Positions 36,011-44,111 of a stretch of 64,000 nt of DNA are shown here, piece by piece. The first letter of the stretch is position 1. Each line of letters begins with the position of its first letter. The notes under the pieces were generated by a model. The model was given only the letters and a program-made list of their open reading frames with translations. It made no database searches and was not told the DNA's origin. The stretch is from Actinoplanes utahensis (GTDB lineage: Bacteria; Actinomycetota; Actinomycetes; Mycobacteriales; Micromonosporaceae): positions 62,001 to 126,000 of the forward strand of contig NZ_BOMZ01000015.1 in assembly GCF_016862455.1 (NCBI RefSeq), given 5' to 3'. Position numbers and translations under genes: made by a program.

Positions 36011-36399
36011 GAAACCTCCAGCACCTCCCCGTCTAGGCCCGCCACCCCCAGCAGTACCGCCGACCGGCGACCCGGCCACCGCGACCATCCCTTTCCAGCC
36101 CTGCTCCGCGTGCCATCCGGTACGCCCAGCACCGCGCCTACCGGCAGGACTGGATCCTGTCCGGCTGGCTATGACTGCTGTCTCCCGCCAGTTGAGACAG
36201 CACTGAGAGCCAGCCGCGGTTCTCCGGCTGGTCGTCACTGCTGTCTCGCCGGCTCCGAGACAGCAGTCATAGCCAGCCGGAAGGAACCCGGTGCCCGGCT
36301 TACCCGCCGGTCGGCCGCGAGACAGTCCCGTAGCGGCTGCCGCGGGGTGAGAGGGCCGAGCGCTGAAACCCGGTTGCCGGGTGGCGGAGGATGTCGTCG
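36011..36399. other. 389-bp intergenic region carrying a palindromic repeat cluster
   Basis: No gene is seen in this stretch. The centre (36161-36280) is a double palindrome described separately. The flanks show no promoter or hairpin that stands out. Confidence 0.6.
36161..36280. repeat. Double extragenic palindrome (TGCTGTCTC family, copies B and C)
   Basis: Four arms are present: 36161-36184, 36194-36216 (inverted), 36224-36247 and 36257-36280 (inverted). Each carries TGCTGTCTC next to a CCGGCTGG-type end. The outermost pair (36161-36184 and 36257-36280) is a perfect 24-bp inverted repeat, and each half can also fold alone. The arms resemble the 28-nt arms of the palindrome at 20192-20248. 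Confidence 0.9.
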
Positions 36400-37359
36400 A
36401 TGAGGAAGACACCAGCCGAACGCGATCGGGCTGACCTGGAGCGGCGGCTGGAGAGCTTGCAGCTGCCGGTCGTGCCGCTCCAACACCATGGGTTTCTGGC
36501 GCCGTCGGACCGTGCGGTGACCGAGGGCGTTCCGGAGGCGGTCGGCGTTGGGCCAGACGGCACTGCCTTCGCCGTCTGGCCACACCGGGAGGAGTCCTGT
36601 CGCAAGCAGGTGACCTGGCACTTCGGCGGGAAGGAAGTCGCCGGTGCGATCGATGTGGAGACGAACCTCCGCGTGTCGTTCGTGCAACCGCTACCGGAAG
36701 GACGGGTCGTGCTGGCGGCGGCTCGCGCTCGGCGTGGCACGCCCAACGGTGAGGTGTGGACGCGCGACGGCGGTCTGGAGCACAGGGGCAACCTTGGTGA
36801 TGCCATCGAGGAACTCCAGACGACGCCCTCGGGCAAAATATGGGCGGGATACTTCGACGAGGGTGCGCTGGGCGGAGCCGGGCCGGAGGGCCATGGTCTT
36901 GCCCGGTTCAATCAAGACCTGACCGTCGACTGGCTTTACCCGCGAGGTGCCGGGCTGCCCTACATCTCCGACTGCTACACGCTCAACCTTCACGGCGAAA
37001 CCGCCCACTTCTGCCCTTACACCGACTTCCGCATCCAGTCGGCGTCAGGTGACAAGGTCACGGACTGGGGAGCGTCTCCCTATCGGTTCGCCCACAGCAT
37101 GCTGGTCAGTGGCGCAGACCGTGCGCTGCTGAAGGGATCCGGCTCCGAGTACGACGTCGTGACCCTGCTGCGAATCGACAGCGACGGGGTGCGCCGCGTC
37201 GGCGGGCAGTGCCGCATCGTTCTGCCCAACGGCATCGAAGCGCAACGGCTTCGCTACACCTGCAGGGGCGGCGATCTGCACGCTTTCGACAAGTGGGGAA
37301 AGTGGTACCGCACCAGCTTGGACGCGCTGAGCGCGGTGGCCGGCGCTGCTCAACCATGA
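36400..37359 (+). CDS. Uncharacterised 319-aa protein
   Basis: ATG 36400 is preferred over 36391 because GGAGG lies 9 nt upstream of it but touches the other. The protein is soluble and has a repeating pattern of short beta-type segments (VGPDGTAFAVWPH, LPEGRVVLAAARA, TTPSGKIWAGYFDEG, VSGADRALLKGSGSEYD) that suggests a beta-propeller or similar repeat fold. No catalytic motif or signal peptide is visible. It stands between the palindrome cluster and tRNA-Tyr. The family is not recognised. Confidence 0.65.
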   Translation: MRKTPAERDRADLERRLESLQLPVVPLQHHGFLAPSDRAVTEGVPEAVGVGPDGTAFAVWPHREESCRKQVTWHFGGKEVAGAIDVETNLRVSFVQPLPEGRVVLAAARARRGTPNGEVWTRDGGLEHRGNLGDAIEELQTTPSGKIWAGYFDEGALGGAGPEGHGLARFNQDLTVDWLYPRGAGLPYISDCYTLNLHGETAHFCPYTDFRIQSASGDKVTDWGASPYRFAHSMLVSGADRALLKGSGSEYDVVTLLRIDSDGVRRVGGQCRIVLPNGIEAQRLRYTCRGGDLHAFDKWGKWYRTSLDALSAVAGAAQP

Positions 37360-37373
37360 CGGTGATCCCGCAA

Positions 37374-37398
37374 CTGTGATCAGGGTCCCTGGTCACAG
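37374..37398 (+). terminator. Hairpin after the 319-aa gene
   Basis: CTGTGATCAGGG pairs with CCCTGGTCACAG through 12 positions including one G-U, around a single T. It lies 15 bp after the stop. Confidence 0.6.
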
Positions 37399-37653
37399 AA
37401 GAGGGCCGGCGACGGAATCGAACCCGCAGTTCGGGCCGAGGGATGTGTACACGCTCGAGCTGCGGCTACGGGCGGTCCATCCGCGTCGTCGGAGGCCGGC
37501 CTTCTCTCTATGGGGTGACGCCCGGCGATGCGACTCCAACAAGTCCCACGGCGAGGTATCGGCGAGCCCCAGAACCGAGGTGAAGAGGGGGAGAGGCGTT
37601 CCCGTGGAGGGTCGTAGACAGCCGGATCTTGCCGGACTTGCTAGATCACAACG
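37399..37653. other. Non-coding stretch with a tRNA-like 3' fragment on the minus strand
   Basis: At about 37410-37427 the minus strand reads GCGGGTTCGATTCCGTC, resembling a tRNA T-arm with two broken stem pairs. No complete cloverleaf or matching acceptor arm can be drawn. No gene is supported in this interval. It may be the scar of an integration or a decayed tRNA. Confidence 0.3.
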
Positions 37654-37697
37654 AGAACGGCCCCGGACCGCGTTTCCGCTGGTACCGGGGCCGTTCT
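37654..37697 (-). terminator. Terminator of tRNA-Tyr
   Basis: Arms 37654-37666 and 37685-37697 are perfectly complementary over 13 bp (AGAACGGCCCCGG). The hairpin begins 10 bp beyond the 3' end of tRNA-Tyr on its own strand. Confidence 0.8.
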
Positions 37698-37706
37698 GTG
37701 TGCCTG

Positions 37707-37787
37707 TGGCGGGTAGAGGATTCGAACCTCTGTAGCTTTCGCGACGGATTTACAGTCCGCTCCCATTGGCCGCTCGGGCAACCCGCC
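37707..37787 (-). tRNA. tRNA-Tyr (anticodon GTA)
   Basis: The minus-strand transcript folds into a class II cloverleaf. The acceptor is GGCGGGT/ACCCGCC with discriminator A, the anticodon loop is CTGTAAA with anticodon GTA, the T-arm is AGAGGTTCGAATCCTCT, and there is a long variable arm typical of bacterial tRNA-Tyr. The CCA end is not encoded. Confidence 0.95.
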
Positions 37788-37824
37788 TGGGCAGCCACCC
37801 CGGTTTCCCGCGGCGGCGGACATA

Positions 37825-37852
37825 AGAATAGCCGTAGCGCGGACGGCTTCAA
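37825..37852 (-). promoter_or_regulatory. Promoter of tRNA-Tyr
   Basis: On the minus strand TTGAAG and TATTCT are separated by 16 bp and sit about 38 bp before the tRNA 5' end. This fits the housekeeping sigma consensus. Confidence 0.6.
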
Positions 37853-37935
37853 CAACCGGGTACGGTCGGCATGTCGCGGGCCGTAGTGCGCCCGCTGTAG
37901 AGCATCGACAAGCATCCAGCCGCAGGAGTCTGATC

Positions 37936-38427
37936 ATGGCAGCCAACCCGTCGTTCGACATCGTGAGCAAGGTCGACCGGCAGGAGGTCGACAACGCGTT
38001 CAACCAGGCGGAGAAGGAGCTCGGCACCCGGTTCGACTTCCGGGGTACGGGTACCACGCTGGCCAAGTCGGGTGAGGCGTTCACGATCACCTCGGAGACG
38101 GAGGAGCGGGCCACGGCCGCGCTCGACGTCTTCAAGGAGAAGCTGGTGAAGCGCAACATCTCGCTGAAGGCGCTGGACGCCGGGGAGCCGCGGCAGTCCG
38201 GCAAGACGTACAAGATCGACCTGAAGGTGGTCGAGGGGATCGAGGCCGACAAGGCCAAGGCGATCAGCAAGAAGATCCGGGACGAGGGCCCGAAGGGTGT
38301 GCAGGCCCAGATCCAGGGCGACCAGCTTCGGGTGACCGGTAAGAAGCGGGACGACCTGCAGGCCGTGATCGCGCTGCTCAAGCAGGAGGACTTCGGGGTC
38401 GCCCTGCAGTTCAACAACTACCGCTAG
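37936..38427 (+). CDS. YajQ family nucleotide-binding protein
   Basis: This 163-residue protein has full-length YajQ features: [49 protein letters not shown] and [32 protein letters not shown]. The family binds nucleotides, and members in other bacteria bind cyclic di-GMP and influence transcription. No partner is adjacent. A GGDEF-EAL protein encoded 2.8 kb downstream could supply the ligand, but that link is inference. Confidence 0.94.
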   Translation: MAANPSFDIVSKVDRQEVDNAFNQAEKELGTRFDFRGTGTTLAKSGEAFTITSETEERATAALDVFKEKLVKRNISLKALDAGEPRQSGKTYKIDLKVVEGIEADKAKAISKKIRDEGPKGVQAQIQGDQLRVTGKKRDDLQAVIALLKQEDFGVALQFNNYR

Positions 38428-38534
38428 TCGTGCCGGCCGGCTCGGTGACGGGCCGGCCCACGGCGTACCCCCGAAAAGGGGCTGAAAGCAGCGAACCGGG
38501 AGCGGGCCGCCGGCCGGGAGCGCAGACTGGGCTG

Positions 38535-38846
38535 ATGAGCAAGGCGGCGGCTCTGGTCGGGCTGGTGCTGGTGGTGCTGGGCGCTCGGATGGCGCTCACC
38601 GGCCGCGCGCCCGCGGTGATTGCGCGTTCCTTCCGCACGCCGCGGGAGGCGGGCGTCTATCACCTGCTTTTCGGTCTGGCTCTGCTGGTGTTCTCGTTCG
38701 GGATGGCGTTGCTGGCCGATCTCGCCGCCACGATCGCCACGGTTCTGGCGATCGGGCTGTGTGCGGTGGCCGTGGTCTGTTTCCGGCCGGGGGCGCGGGG
38801 TCGTGGCGGGCAGCGGCCGCCGGCCCGTACCCCGTCCGGCATGTGA
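38535..38846 (+). CDS. Small membrane protein, 103 aa
   Basis: ATG 38535 gives a protein with three hydrophobic segments (AAALVGLVLVVLGARMAL, YHLLFGLALLVFSFGMALL, TIATVLAIGLCAVAVVCF) and a basic, Gly/Arg-rich tail. The function is unknown. It lies between yajQ and a LysE-type exporter gene on the same strand. Confidence 0.6.
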   Translation: MSKAAALVGLVLVVLGARMALTGRAPAVIARSFRTPREAGVYHLLFGLALLVFSFGMALLADLAATIATVLAIGLCAVAVVCFRPGARGRGGQRPPARTPSGM

Positions 38847-38897
38847 TTCCCGCCATGGGCGATGCGCTCGGCGCGGGTGACCGGTTACGAATGGCCC

Positions 38898-39533
38898 ATG
38901 GATCTGACCGACGCCGTTCTCTCGTTCGCTGTGCTGGGCGCGCTGCTGACGATCACTCCGGGTCTGGACACCGCGCTGGTTCTCCGGGCCGCTGTCACGA
39001 TGGGGCGTGGTCCGGCGTTCGCGACCGCGCTGGGCATCGGCGCCGGTTCTCTGGCCTGGGGTGCGGCGGCCGCGGTGGGCGCTTCGGCGCTGCTGGCCGC
39101 GTCGACTGCCGGTTACACCGTGCTGCGTGTGGTCGGCGCGGCCTACATGATCTATCTCGGGGTGCGGATGGTCCGGGACGCTCTGCGGCGTGACAAGGGC
39201 GCTGCCGAGGCCGAGGCGGCCCCGAGCACGCCGACGTTGTGGAGCACGTTCGGCCGCGGTCTGCTCACCAACCTGCTCAATCCCAAGGTGGGCGTCTTCT
39301 ATCTGGCGGTGATCCCGCAGTTCATCCCGCAGGGAGCGGATCCGCTGGGCACCGGCCTGCTGCTGGCGCTGGTGCACGGTATCGAGGGTCTGCTCTGGTT
39401 CACCGTGATCATCCTGGGCGCGCAGGCGGCGCGTGGTTTCCTGGCTCGGCGCGCGGTGCGGCGTACCGTCGACGCCGGGACCGGAGCGGTTCTGCTCGGT
39501 TTCGGTGTGCGACTGGGTCTGGCGAGCGACTAG
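38898..39533 (+). CDS. LysE family translocator
   Basis: This 211-residue membrane protein of the LysE/RhtB exporter family has five to six helices. The signature is near the N-terminus (LLTITPGLDTALVLRAAVTM; family TPGPD becomes TPGLD), followed by GAAYMIYLGVRMVR and LLTNLLNPKVGVFYLAVIPQF. It probably exports an amino acid or similar metabolite. ATG 38898 aligns with the family start. The next gene starts 9 bp after its stop. Confidence 0.92.
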   Translation: MDLTDAVLSFAVLGALLTITPGLDTALVLRAAVTMGRGPAFATALGIGAGSLAWGAAAAVGASALLAASTAGYTVLRVVGAAYMIYLGVRMVRDALRRDKGAAEAEAAPSTPTLWSTFGRGLLTNLLNPKVGVFYLAVIPQFIPQGADPLGTGLLLALVHGIEGLLWFTVIILGAQAARGFLARRAVRRTVDAGTGAVLLGFGVRLGLASD

Positions 39534-39542
39534 GGGTCTGTG

Positions 39543-40346
39543 ATGATCGATCCGGTGGTGGACGTGTCCTGGATCCGGGGTCGTCCCGTGGTGCTCGCCG
39601 ATGTCCGGTGGTACCTGGACGGTCGTTCCGGCCGGGCGGCCTACGAGCGGGGGCATCTGCCGGGCGCGGTCTTCATCGACCTGGACGCGGCTCTGGCCGG
39701 CCCGGCGTCGCCTGCCGAGGGGCGTCATCCGCTGCCGGATCCGGAGGTGTTCGCGGCGGCGATGTCGGCGGCGGGCATCAACGATCAAGATCCGGTGATT
39801 GGGTACGACGACGCGGGCGGAGTGGTGGCCGCCCGGCTGGTCTGGTTGCTCCGGGCGATCGGACACGACGCCGCCCTGCTGGACGGTGGGCTGACCGCCT
39901 GGCCGGGGGAGTTGAGCACCGAGGTTCCGTCCCGCCCGCCGGCCTCGTTCACCGCCCGCCCGTGGCCGGCGGACCGGCTGGCCTCGCTGGAGGAGGCGGC
40001 TGCCGGTCCGGCGATCGTGCTGGACGCCCGCGACCGGCCCCGGTTCCGTGGTGACACCGAGCCGGTGGATCCGCGTGCCGGTCACATCCCGGGTGCCCGC
40101 AACCTGCCGTGCCGGGACAATGTCGGCGCCGACGGCCGGTTCCTGCCGGTGGCCGATCTGCGGGAGCGGTTCGCCGCCGCCGGGGTGGACGGCGCCGCCG
40201 ATGTGATCTCGTACTGCGGGTCCGGCGTGACCGCCTGCCACAACCTGATCGCTCTGGAGCACGCCGGCCTCGGGCCGGGCCGTCTCTACCCCGGCTCCTG
40301 GTCGCAGTACAGCCACACGGGCCGTCCCGCGGCCATCGGAGACTAG
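39543..40346 (+). CDS. Thiosulfate/3-mercaptopyruvate sulfurtransferase (rhodanese tandem domain)
   Basis: This 267-residue protein has two rhodanese domains. The N-terminal one is structural (GHLPGAVFIDLDAAL), and the C-terminal one is catalytic with the active loop CGSGVTA; C225 carries the persulfide. The CGSGVT sequence is common to mercaptopyruvate-type and thiosulfate-type enzymes of actinobacteria (SseA-like), so donor preference is open. An alternative GTG lies 3 bp upstream. Its stop overlaps by 4 bp the end of a convergent HTH gene. Confidence 0.93.
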   Translation: MIDPVVDVSWIRGRPVVLADVRWYLDGRSGRAAYERGHLPGAVFIDLDAALAGPASPAEGRHPLPDPEVFAAAMSAAGINDQDPVIGYDDAGGVVAARLVWLLRAIGHDAALLDGGLTAWPGELSTEVPSRPPASFTARPWPADRLASLEEAAAGPAIVLDARDRPRFRGDTEPVDPRAGHIPGARNLPCRDNVGADGRFLPVADLRERFAAAGVDGAADVISYCGSGVTACHNLIALEHAGLGPGRLYPGSWSQYSHTGRPAAIGD

Positions 40347-40735
40347 TCCGGCCGTCCGGCGAGGTTGCGTGCCCGTGCCTCGGTGGCCGGGTCGAAACCC
40401 TGGTACCCGGTCTCGGTGTGCTGGCGGGCCTGGTCGTCGATCCAGCGCTGATGGGATTCCCAGGCGGCCTGTTTGCTGGTGCCGAGGGCGGTGCCGATCT
40501 GGGACCAGGAGGCGCCGGCTCCGCGTGCGGACCGGATCATGGCCTGTCGCCCGTACCCCGCCTTGCGAATGATCACTTCGCTCAGCGCGAGCATCTCGAG
40601 GGTCTCCTCACGGGAGAGCGCCGGCTCGTCGTTGGGGTCCATCGCGGCGAGGGCGTCGCGCATCCGCAGGGCGTCGTATCGGTTGGTGGCTGTGGTGAGG
40701 GTGTGCTGCCGCTCCAGTTCGTCGGGATCGCTCAT
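40343..40735 (-). CDS. Small helix-turn-helix protein, 130 aa
   Basis: The product has a predicted helix-turn-helix at about residues 74-97 (GASWSQIGTALGTSKQAAWESH) after an acidic N-terminal half. It resembles small actinobacterial proteins with a sigma-region-4-like HTH and no ligand domain. A perfect palindrome CTTGACGTCAAG lies 25 bp upstream of its start, which suggests autoregulation. It converges with the rhodanese gene, and the two stops overlap by 4 bp. Confidence 0.72.
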   Translation of the reverse strand: MSDPDELERQHTLTTATNRYDALRMRDALAAMDPNDEPALSREETLEMLALSEVIIRKAGYGRQAMIRSARGAGASWSQIGTALGTSKQAAWESHQRWIDDQARQHTETGYQGFDPATEARARNLAGRPD

Positions 40736-40759
40736 CCGCCGAGTCTGTCGTCAGGCCAA

Positions 40760-40771
40760 CTTGACGTCAAG
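40760..40771. promoter_or_regulatory. Palindrome CTTGACGTCAAG, candidate operator
   Basis: This is a perfect 12-bp palindrome 25 bp upstream of the small HTH gene. It could be the protein's own operator or overlap a -35 element (TTGACG reads on both strands). Confidence 0.5.
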
Positions 40772-40994
40772 CCATCCTGACGATTCCGGATGAATACAGT
40801 TCGCTTCTCCCCCTAAACCGGCTACAAAACCGCCAATTCTTCAGGGGTAGACCTGATGGCATGCTCCACCGTTCGGCCAGGATTTGCTGGAGCGTCGCCA
40901 CGACCCGCCGATGAACGCTCCCTGTCGCACAACTGGTGTGGCACCATCATGTGCACCCCCAATTGACACGAGTTCCCCAATGGAGGAGCAGGCT

Positions 40995-41135
40995 ATGTCT
41001 GCACGGAAGCTGGGCCGGTTCGCCGGTCTGCTATTGGCTCTGGCCATTGCCTTCGGTGGTCTCAGTGACGTGGCTTCGGGCCCGGAGAGCACTCAGGCCG
41101 AGGTGCTGCGGACCCAGGTCTGGGAGTGGGCCTGA
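40995..41135 (+). CDS. Candidate secreted or membrane-anchored peptide, 46 aa
   Basis: ATG 40995 follows GGAGGAGC at ideal distance, which strongly favours translation. The peptide has a basic start (MSARKLGR), one hydrophobic stretch (FAGLLLALAIAFGGLSDVA) and an acidic-to-aromatic end (TQAEVLRTQVWEWA), the form of a small signal-peptide precursor or single-pass micro-protein. It lies 57 bp before a membrane GGDEF-EAL protein, and no terminator separates them, so co-expression is likely. No known family. Confidence 0.6.
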   Translation: MSARKLGRFAGLLLALAIAFGGLSDVASGPESTQAEVLRTQVWEWA

Positions 41136-41192
41136 CAACTCGATCCGCGTTGACGAGCTAGGACGGTTGGCGCCGGCTGGAGAGGGGTCACG

Positions 41193-43718
41193 ATGGCCAA
41201 ACATCCCCCGGCGCGGCCGGCCTCGGATCGTGCTTGGCTGATCACCTACCCGCTGGCGCTGGTGGCGCTCATCCTCACCGTCGGGTTCTGGATCGCCGAC
41301 CCAGACTGGTGGAAAGCCTGGCCCGTCGCCTGTCTGTTCTTTCTGGGTTACCTGCTCGCGCTGCGAGACGCCTTCTTCATCGTGATCCGGCGGGGCACCT
41401 TCACCTTCGCCGTGACCGATGTGCCCTTCGTGCTGGCGCTCTTCTATCTGCCGCCGGTGATGGTGATCATCGTGGTGGTCGGCGCCACCTTGACCTCGCA
41501 GTACTGGTCGAGGATGCCACCCGCCAAACTGTGGTTCAACGGCGCGAAGTCGGCAGCCGGCAGTACCGCGGCGGTGTTGCTGCTCGCCGCCCTGCCCGAC
41601 CTCACCGAGCCTGATCCCGGCACGTGGCTGGCGCTGGCCGCCGCCGCCGAGGTGGCGTCCCTGGTCGAGTTCCTCAGCCTGACCGGCGTGCTCAGCCTGG
41701 TGCAGGACGTCCGGACCGGCCGGGCCGCTTTCCGGGCCGGCTGGACCGCGTTCGTCGCCAATGCCGTCTGCGTCGTGATCGGCCTGACCTTCCTGGTCGC
41801 TCTCGAGGCCACCATGTGGTCCGCGATCCTGCTGGCGATCCTGACCGGCGCCCTGGTCGTCGTCCTCCGGTCGTACACCGAGTTCTACCGGCGCCACCAG
41901 ACCCTCGCCGACGTCTACGAGCTCACCCAGGCGCTGCGCGACTCCGGCAGCCACAGCAGCATGCCGGACGTGCTGCTGGGCCGGGTGCGCGCGCTGATGC
42001 AGTCCGAGTTCGCGACCCTGTGGCTGGCCCCGCAGGGCCGCCATCCCGAGGTGCTGCTCACCGCCCGGCTCGAGCACAAGGGCCTGCTCGACATCGAGCC
42101 GACACCCGAGGTGGTCCGGAAACGGGCCCTCGAGACGCAGGCCGCCACCGGGGTCGGCAACCGGTTCCCCGGCACCGAGGACCTCCGGCCGCACCTGCGG
42201 GCCGCCAAGGTCAAGGACGTCCTGGTGATCCCGCTCAGATCCGGCAAGGCGGTCATCGGCACGCTGGAGGTCGCGAACCGCCTCGGGGACAACCGCACCT
42301 TCCGCGAGACCGACGTACAGGTGCTCGAGACGATCGCCGCGCACGCCGCGGTCGCCCTGGAGAACTCCCGGCTGGTCGACCGGCTGCGGTACGACGCGTA
42401 CCACGACCGCCTCACCGGACTGCCCAACCGTCGCCGGGTGATCGACGCGCTCGCCGAGGCGGTGAAGGTGCGGGCCGAGGACGAGGTCGTCGCGATCATG
42501 CTGTTCGACGTCGACGGCCAGCGCAACGTCAACGAGTCGATGGGCCACGCCGCCGGCGACAAGCTGCTCAGCGAGACGGCCGACCGGCTCCGCCGGATCG
42601 CCGACTCGGGGGCGCTGGTCGGCCGGATCGGCGGCGACGAGTTCGTGGTCACGCTCCGGGCGCCGAGCATCGACGCCACCATCGAGATCGCCACCCGGAT
42701 GCGCGAGCGTCTGCGCGGCCCGATGGCCGTCGGCTCGCTCACCCTGGACGTGAACACCGCTGTCGGCGTCTCGGTCTATCCGGATCACGGCAACGACCCG
42801 GAGACCCTGCTGCAGCGGGCCGAGCTGGCCGCCAACGCGGCAAAGGTCCTGCCGTACGGTGTCCAGCCCTTCCACCCGGCCCTGGAGTCCCGTGCGGTCC
42901 GCCGACTGGGCATCGCCGCGGACCTGCGCCGCGCTCTCGACAACGACCAGCTGGAGGTCTACTTCCAGCCCAAGGTGACGCTCGCCGACCGGCACGTGGT
43001 GGGTGTGGAGTGCCTGGCCCGCTGGGTGCACCCGGCGCACGGCGAGGTCGCCCCGGAGGACTTCGTGGCGGTGGCCGAGCACACCGGCCAGCTGGCCCGG
43101 CTCACCGAGGTGGTGCTGGTCGCCGGCCTGAAGCGCTGCCGGTCCTGGTCCGACGCGGAGCGGCCGTTCTCGGTCGCGGTCAACCTGTCGGCCCGGATCC
43201 TGCTCGACTCCCGTTTCCCCGAGCTGGTCCGGGAGTTGCTGGAGGAGCACGGGGTCGAGCCCGGCCTGGTGACCTTCGAGATCTCCGAGCCGGGCATGCT
43301 CAGCGACATCGAGCGCGTCCTGCCGTCCCTCTACCGGTTGCGTGACCTGGGTGTGCGGCTGAGCGTCGACGACTTCGGCACCGGCGCCTCCTCGCTGGCC
43401 TATCTGCGGCAGTGGCCGGTGCACGAGGTGAAGATCGACGACAGCTTCGTGCAGGGGATGGCGACGGACTCCGGTGACCTCGCGATCGTCCGGGCGGTGA
43501 TCGGGCTCTCCCGCGAGTTCGGTCTCACGGTGGTGGCCGAGGGCGTGGAGAGCGAACTCACCCTGGAGCTGCTCGAGGAGATGGGCTGCGAGATCGGTCA
43601 GGGTTACCTGTTCAGCCGGCCGTTGCCGTTCGAGCGGCTGGAGGCCTGGCTGAACGCCCAGACGGAGCCGGAATCCACCCCGACCGGTGAGGTCCGACGG
43701 CTCCGAGCAGTGATCTGA
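41193..43718 (+). CDS. Membrane GAF-GGDEF-EAL cyclic di-GMP signalling protein
   Basis: This 841-residue protein has about 6-7 membrane helices (residues 15-230) forming a sensor region, a GAF domain (about 240-395), a diguanylate cyclase domain with intact RIGGDEF (G480-F484), and an EAL phosphodiesterase domain from about 575. The EAL tripeptide itself reads ECL (E606-C607-L608), while NLSAR, FEISEP, DDFGTGASSL, KIDDSFV and VAEGVES are conserved. Both activities are therefore possible, although the phosphodiesterase may be weakened. It would make or degrade c-di-GMP in response to an unknown membrane or GAF-bound signal. Confidence 0.93.
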   Translation: MAKHPPARPASDRAWLITYPLALVALILTVGFWIADPDWWKAWPVACLFFLGYLLALRDAFFIVIRRGTFTFAVTDVPFVLALFYLPPVMVIIVVVGATLTSQYWSRMPPAKLWFNGAKSAAGSTAAVLLLAALPDLTEPDPGTWLALAAAAEVASLVEFLSLTGVLSLVQDVRTGRAAFRAGWTAFVANAVCVVIGLTFLVALEATMWSAILLAILTGALVVVLRSYTEFYRRHQTLADVYELTQALRDSGSHSSMPDVLLGRVRALMQSEFATLWLAPQGRHPEVLLTARLEHKGLLDIEPTPEVVRKRALETQAATGVGNRFPGTEDLRPHLRAAKVKDVLVIPLRSGKAVIGTLEVANRLGDNRTFRETDVQVLETIAAHAAVALENSRLVDRLRYDAYHDRLTGLPNRRRVIDALAEAVKVRAEDEVVAIMLFDVDGQRNVNESMGHAAGDKLLSETADRLRRIADSGALVGRIGGDEFVVTLRAPSIDATIEIATRMRERLRGPMAVGSLTLDVNTAVGVSVYPDHGNDPETLLQRAELAANAAKVLPYGVQPFHPALESRAVRRLGIAADLRRALDNDQLEVYFQPKVTLADRHVVGVECLARWVHPAHGEVAPEDFVAVAEHTGQLARLTEVVLVAGLKRCRSWSDAERPFSVAVNLSARILLDSRFPELVRELLEEHGVEPGLVTFEISEPGMLSDIERVLPSLYRLRDLGVRLSVDDFGTGASSLAYLRQWPVHEVKIDDSFVQGMATDSGDLAIVRAVIGLSREFGLTVVAEGVESELTLELLEEMGCEIGQGYLFSRPLPFERLEAWLNAQTEPESTPTGEVRRLRAVI

Positions 43719-43749
43719 GCAGGCGTTCCGATCAAAGGGGGGTACTGAT

Positions 43750-43778
43750 TTCACCCCCGCTCGCGGGCCGTGTAGTCT
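43750..43778 (+). promoter_or_regulatory. Promoter of the tRNA-Thr/tRNA-Met pair
   Basis: TTCACC and TAGTCT are separated by 17 bp, with the -10 element about 38 bp before tRNA-Thr. Confidence 0.65.
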
Positions 43779-43815
43779 TACTTCTGCAAGCGAGCGAGAG
43801 ATCGCAAGCGGGCAA

Positions 43816-43888
43816 GCCCCCTTAGCTCAGTCGGCAGAGCGTCTCCATGGTAAGGAGAAGGTCTACGGTTCGATTCCGTAAGGGGGCT
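43816..43888 (+). tRNA. tRNA-Thr (anticodon GGT)
   Basis: A full cloverleaf can be drawn: acceptor GCCCCCT/AGGGGGC, D-arm GCTC/GAGC, anticodon stem TCTCC/GGAGA with loop ATGGTAA, and T-arm with GGTTCGATT. CCA is not encoded. Confidence 0.95.
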
Positions 43889-43927
43889 CTACCGGGTTCG
43901 TTCCGCCTGGAGCTGGACTTGGAGCTC

Positions 43928-44000
43928 GGCGGTGTAGCTCAGATGGCAGAGCAAGCGGCTCATAATCGCTGTGTCGCCGGTTCAATTCCGGCCACCGCTA
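43928..44000 (+). tRNA. tRNA-Met, elongator (anticodon CAT)
   Basis: Acceptor GGCGGTG/CACCGCT has a G-U at the end. The D-arm is GCTC/GAGC, the anticodon loop is CTCATAA and the T-arm is GCCGG-TTCAATT-CCGGC. It lacks the unpaired first acceptor pair and the three G-C anticodon pairs of initiator tRNA, so it is the elongator form. Confidence 0.93.
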
Positions 44001-44036
44001 CTTTCTCTCCTGTGGATCCCCATCCGGGGCCCCACT

Positions 44037-44066
44037 TTGCGAAGCGGCGGACTTAGCGTCTACGCT
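44037..44066 (+). promoter_or_regulatory. Candidate promoter of rpmG
   Basis: TTGCGA and TACGCT are spaced 18 bp apart, 46 bp before the rpmG start. Confidence 0.5.
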
Positions 44067-44111
44067 GGTTCGTCGTCAGTTAGAACCCCGTTAGCAGGAA
44101 GGCACCCCGCC

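Noticed and set aside
37376..37735. 119-codon frame running toward tRNA-Tyr
   Set aside because: It overlaps the terminator of tRNA-Tyr and part of the tRNA itself, and shows no protein family character.
41193..43718. Degenerate, inactive GGDEF domain
   Set aside because: RIGGDEF is intact, so diguanylate cyclase activity is expected; only the EAL tripeptide is altered.
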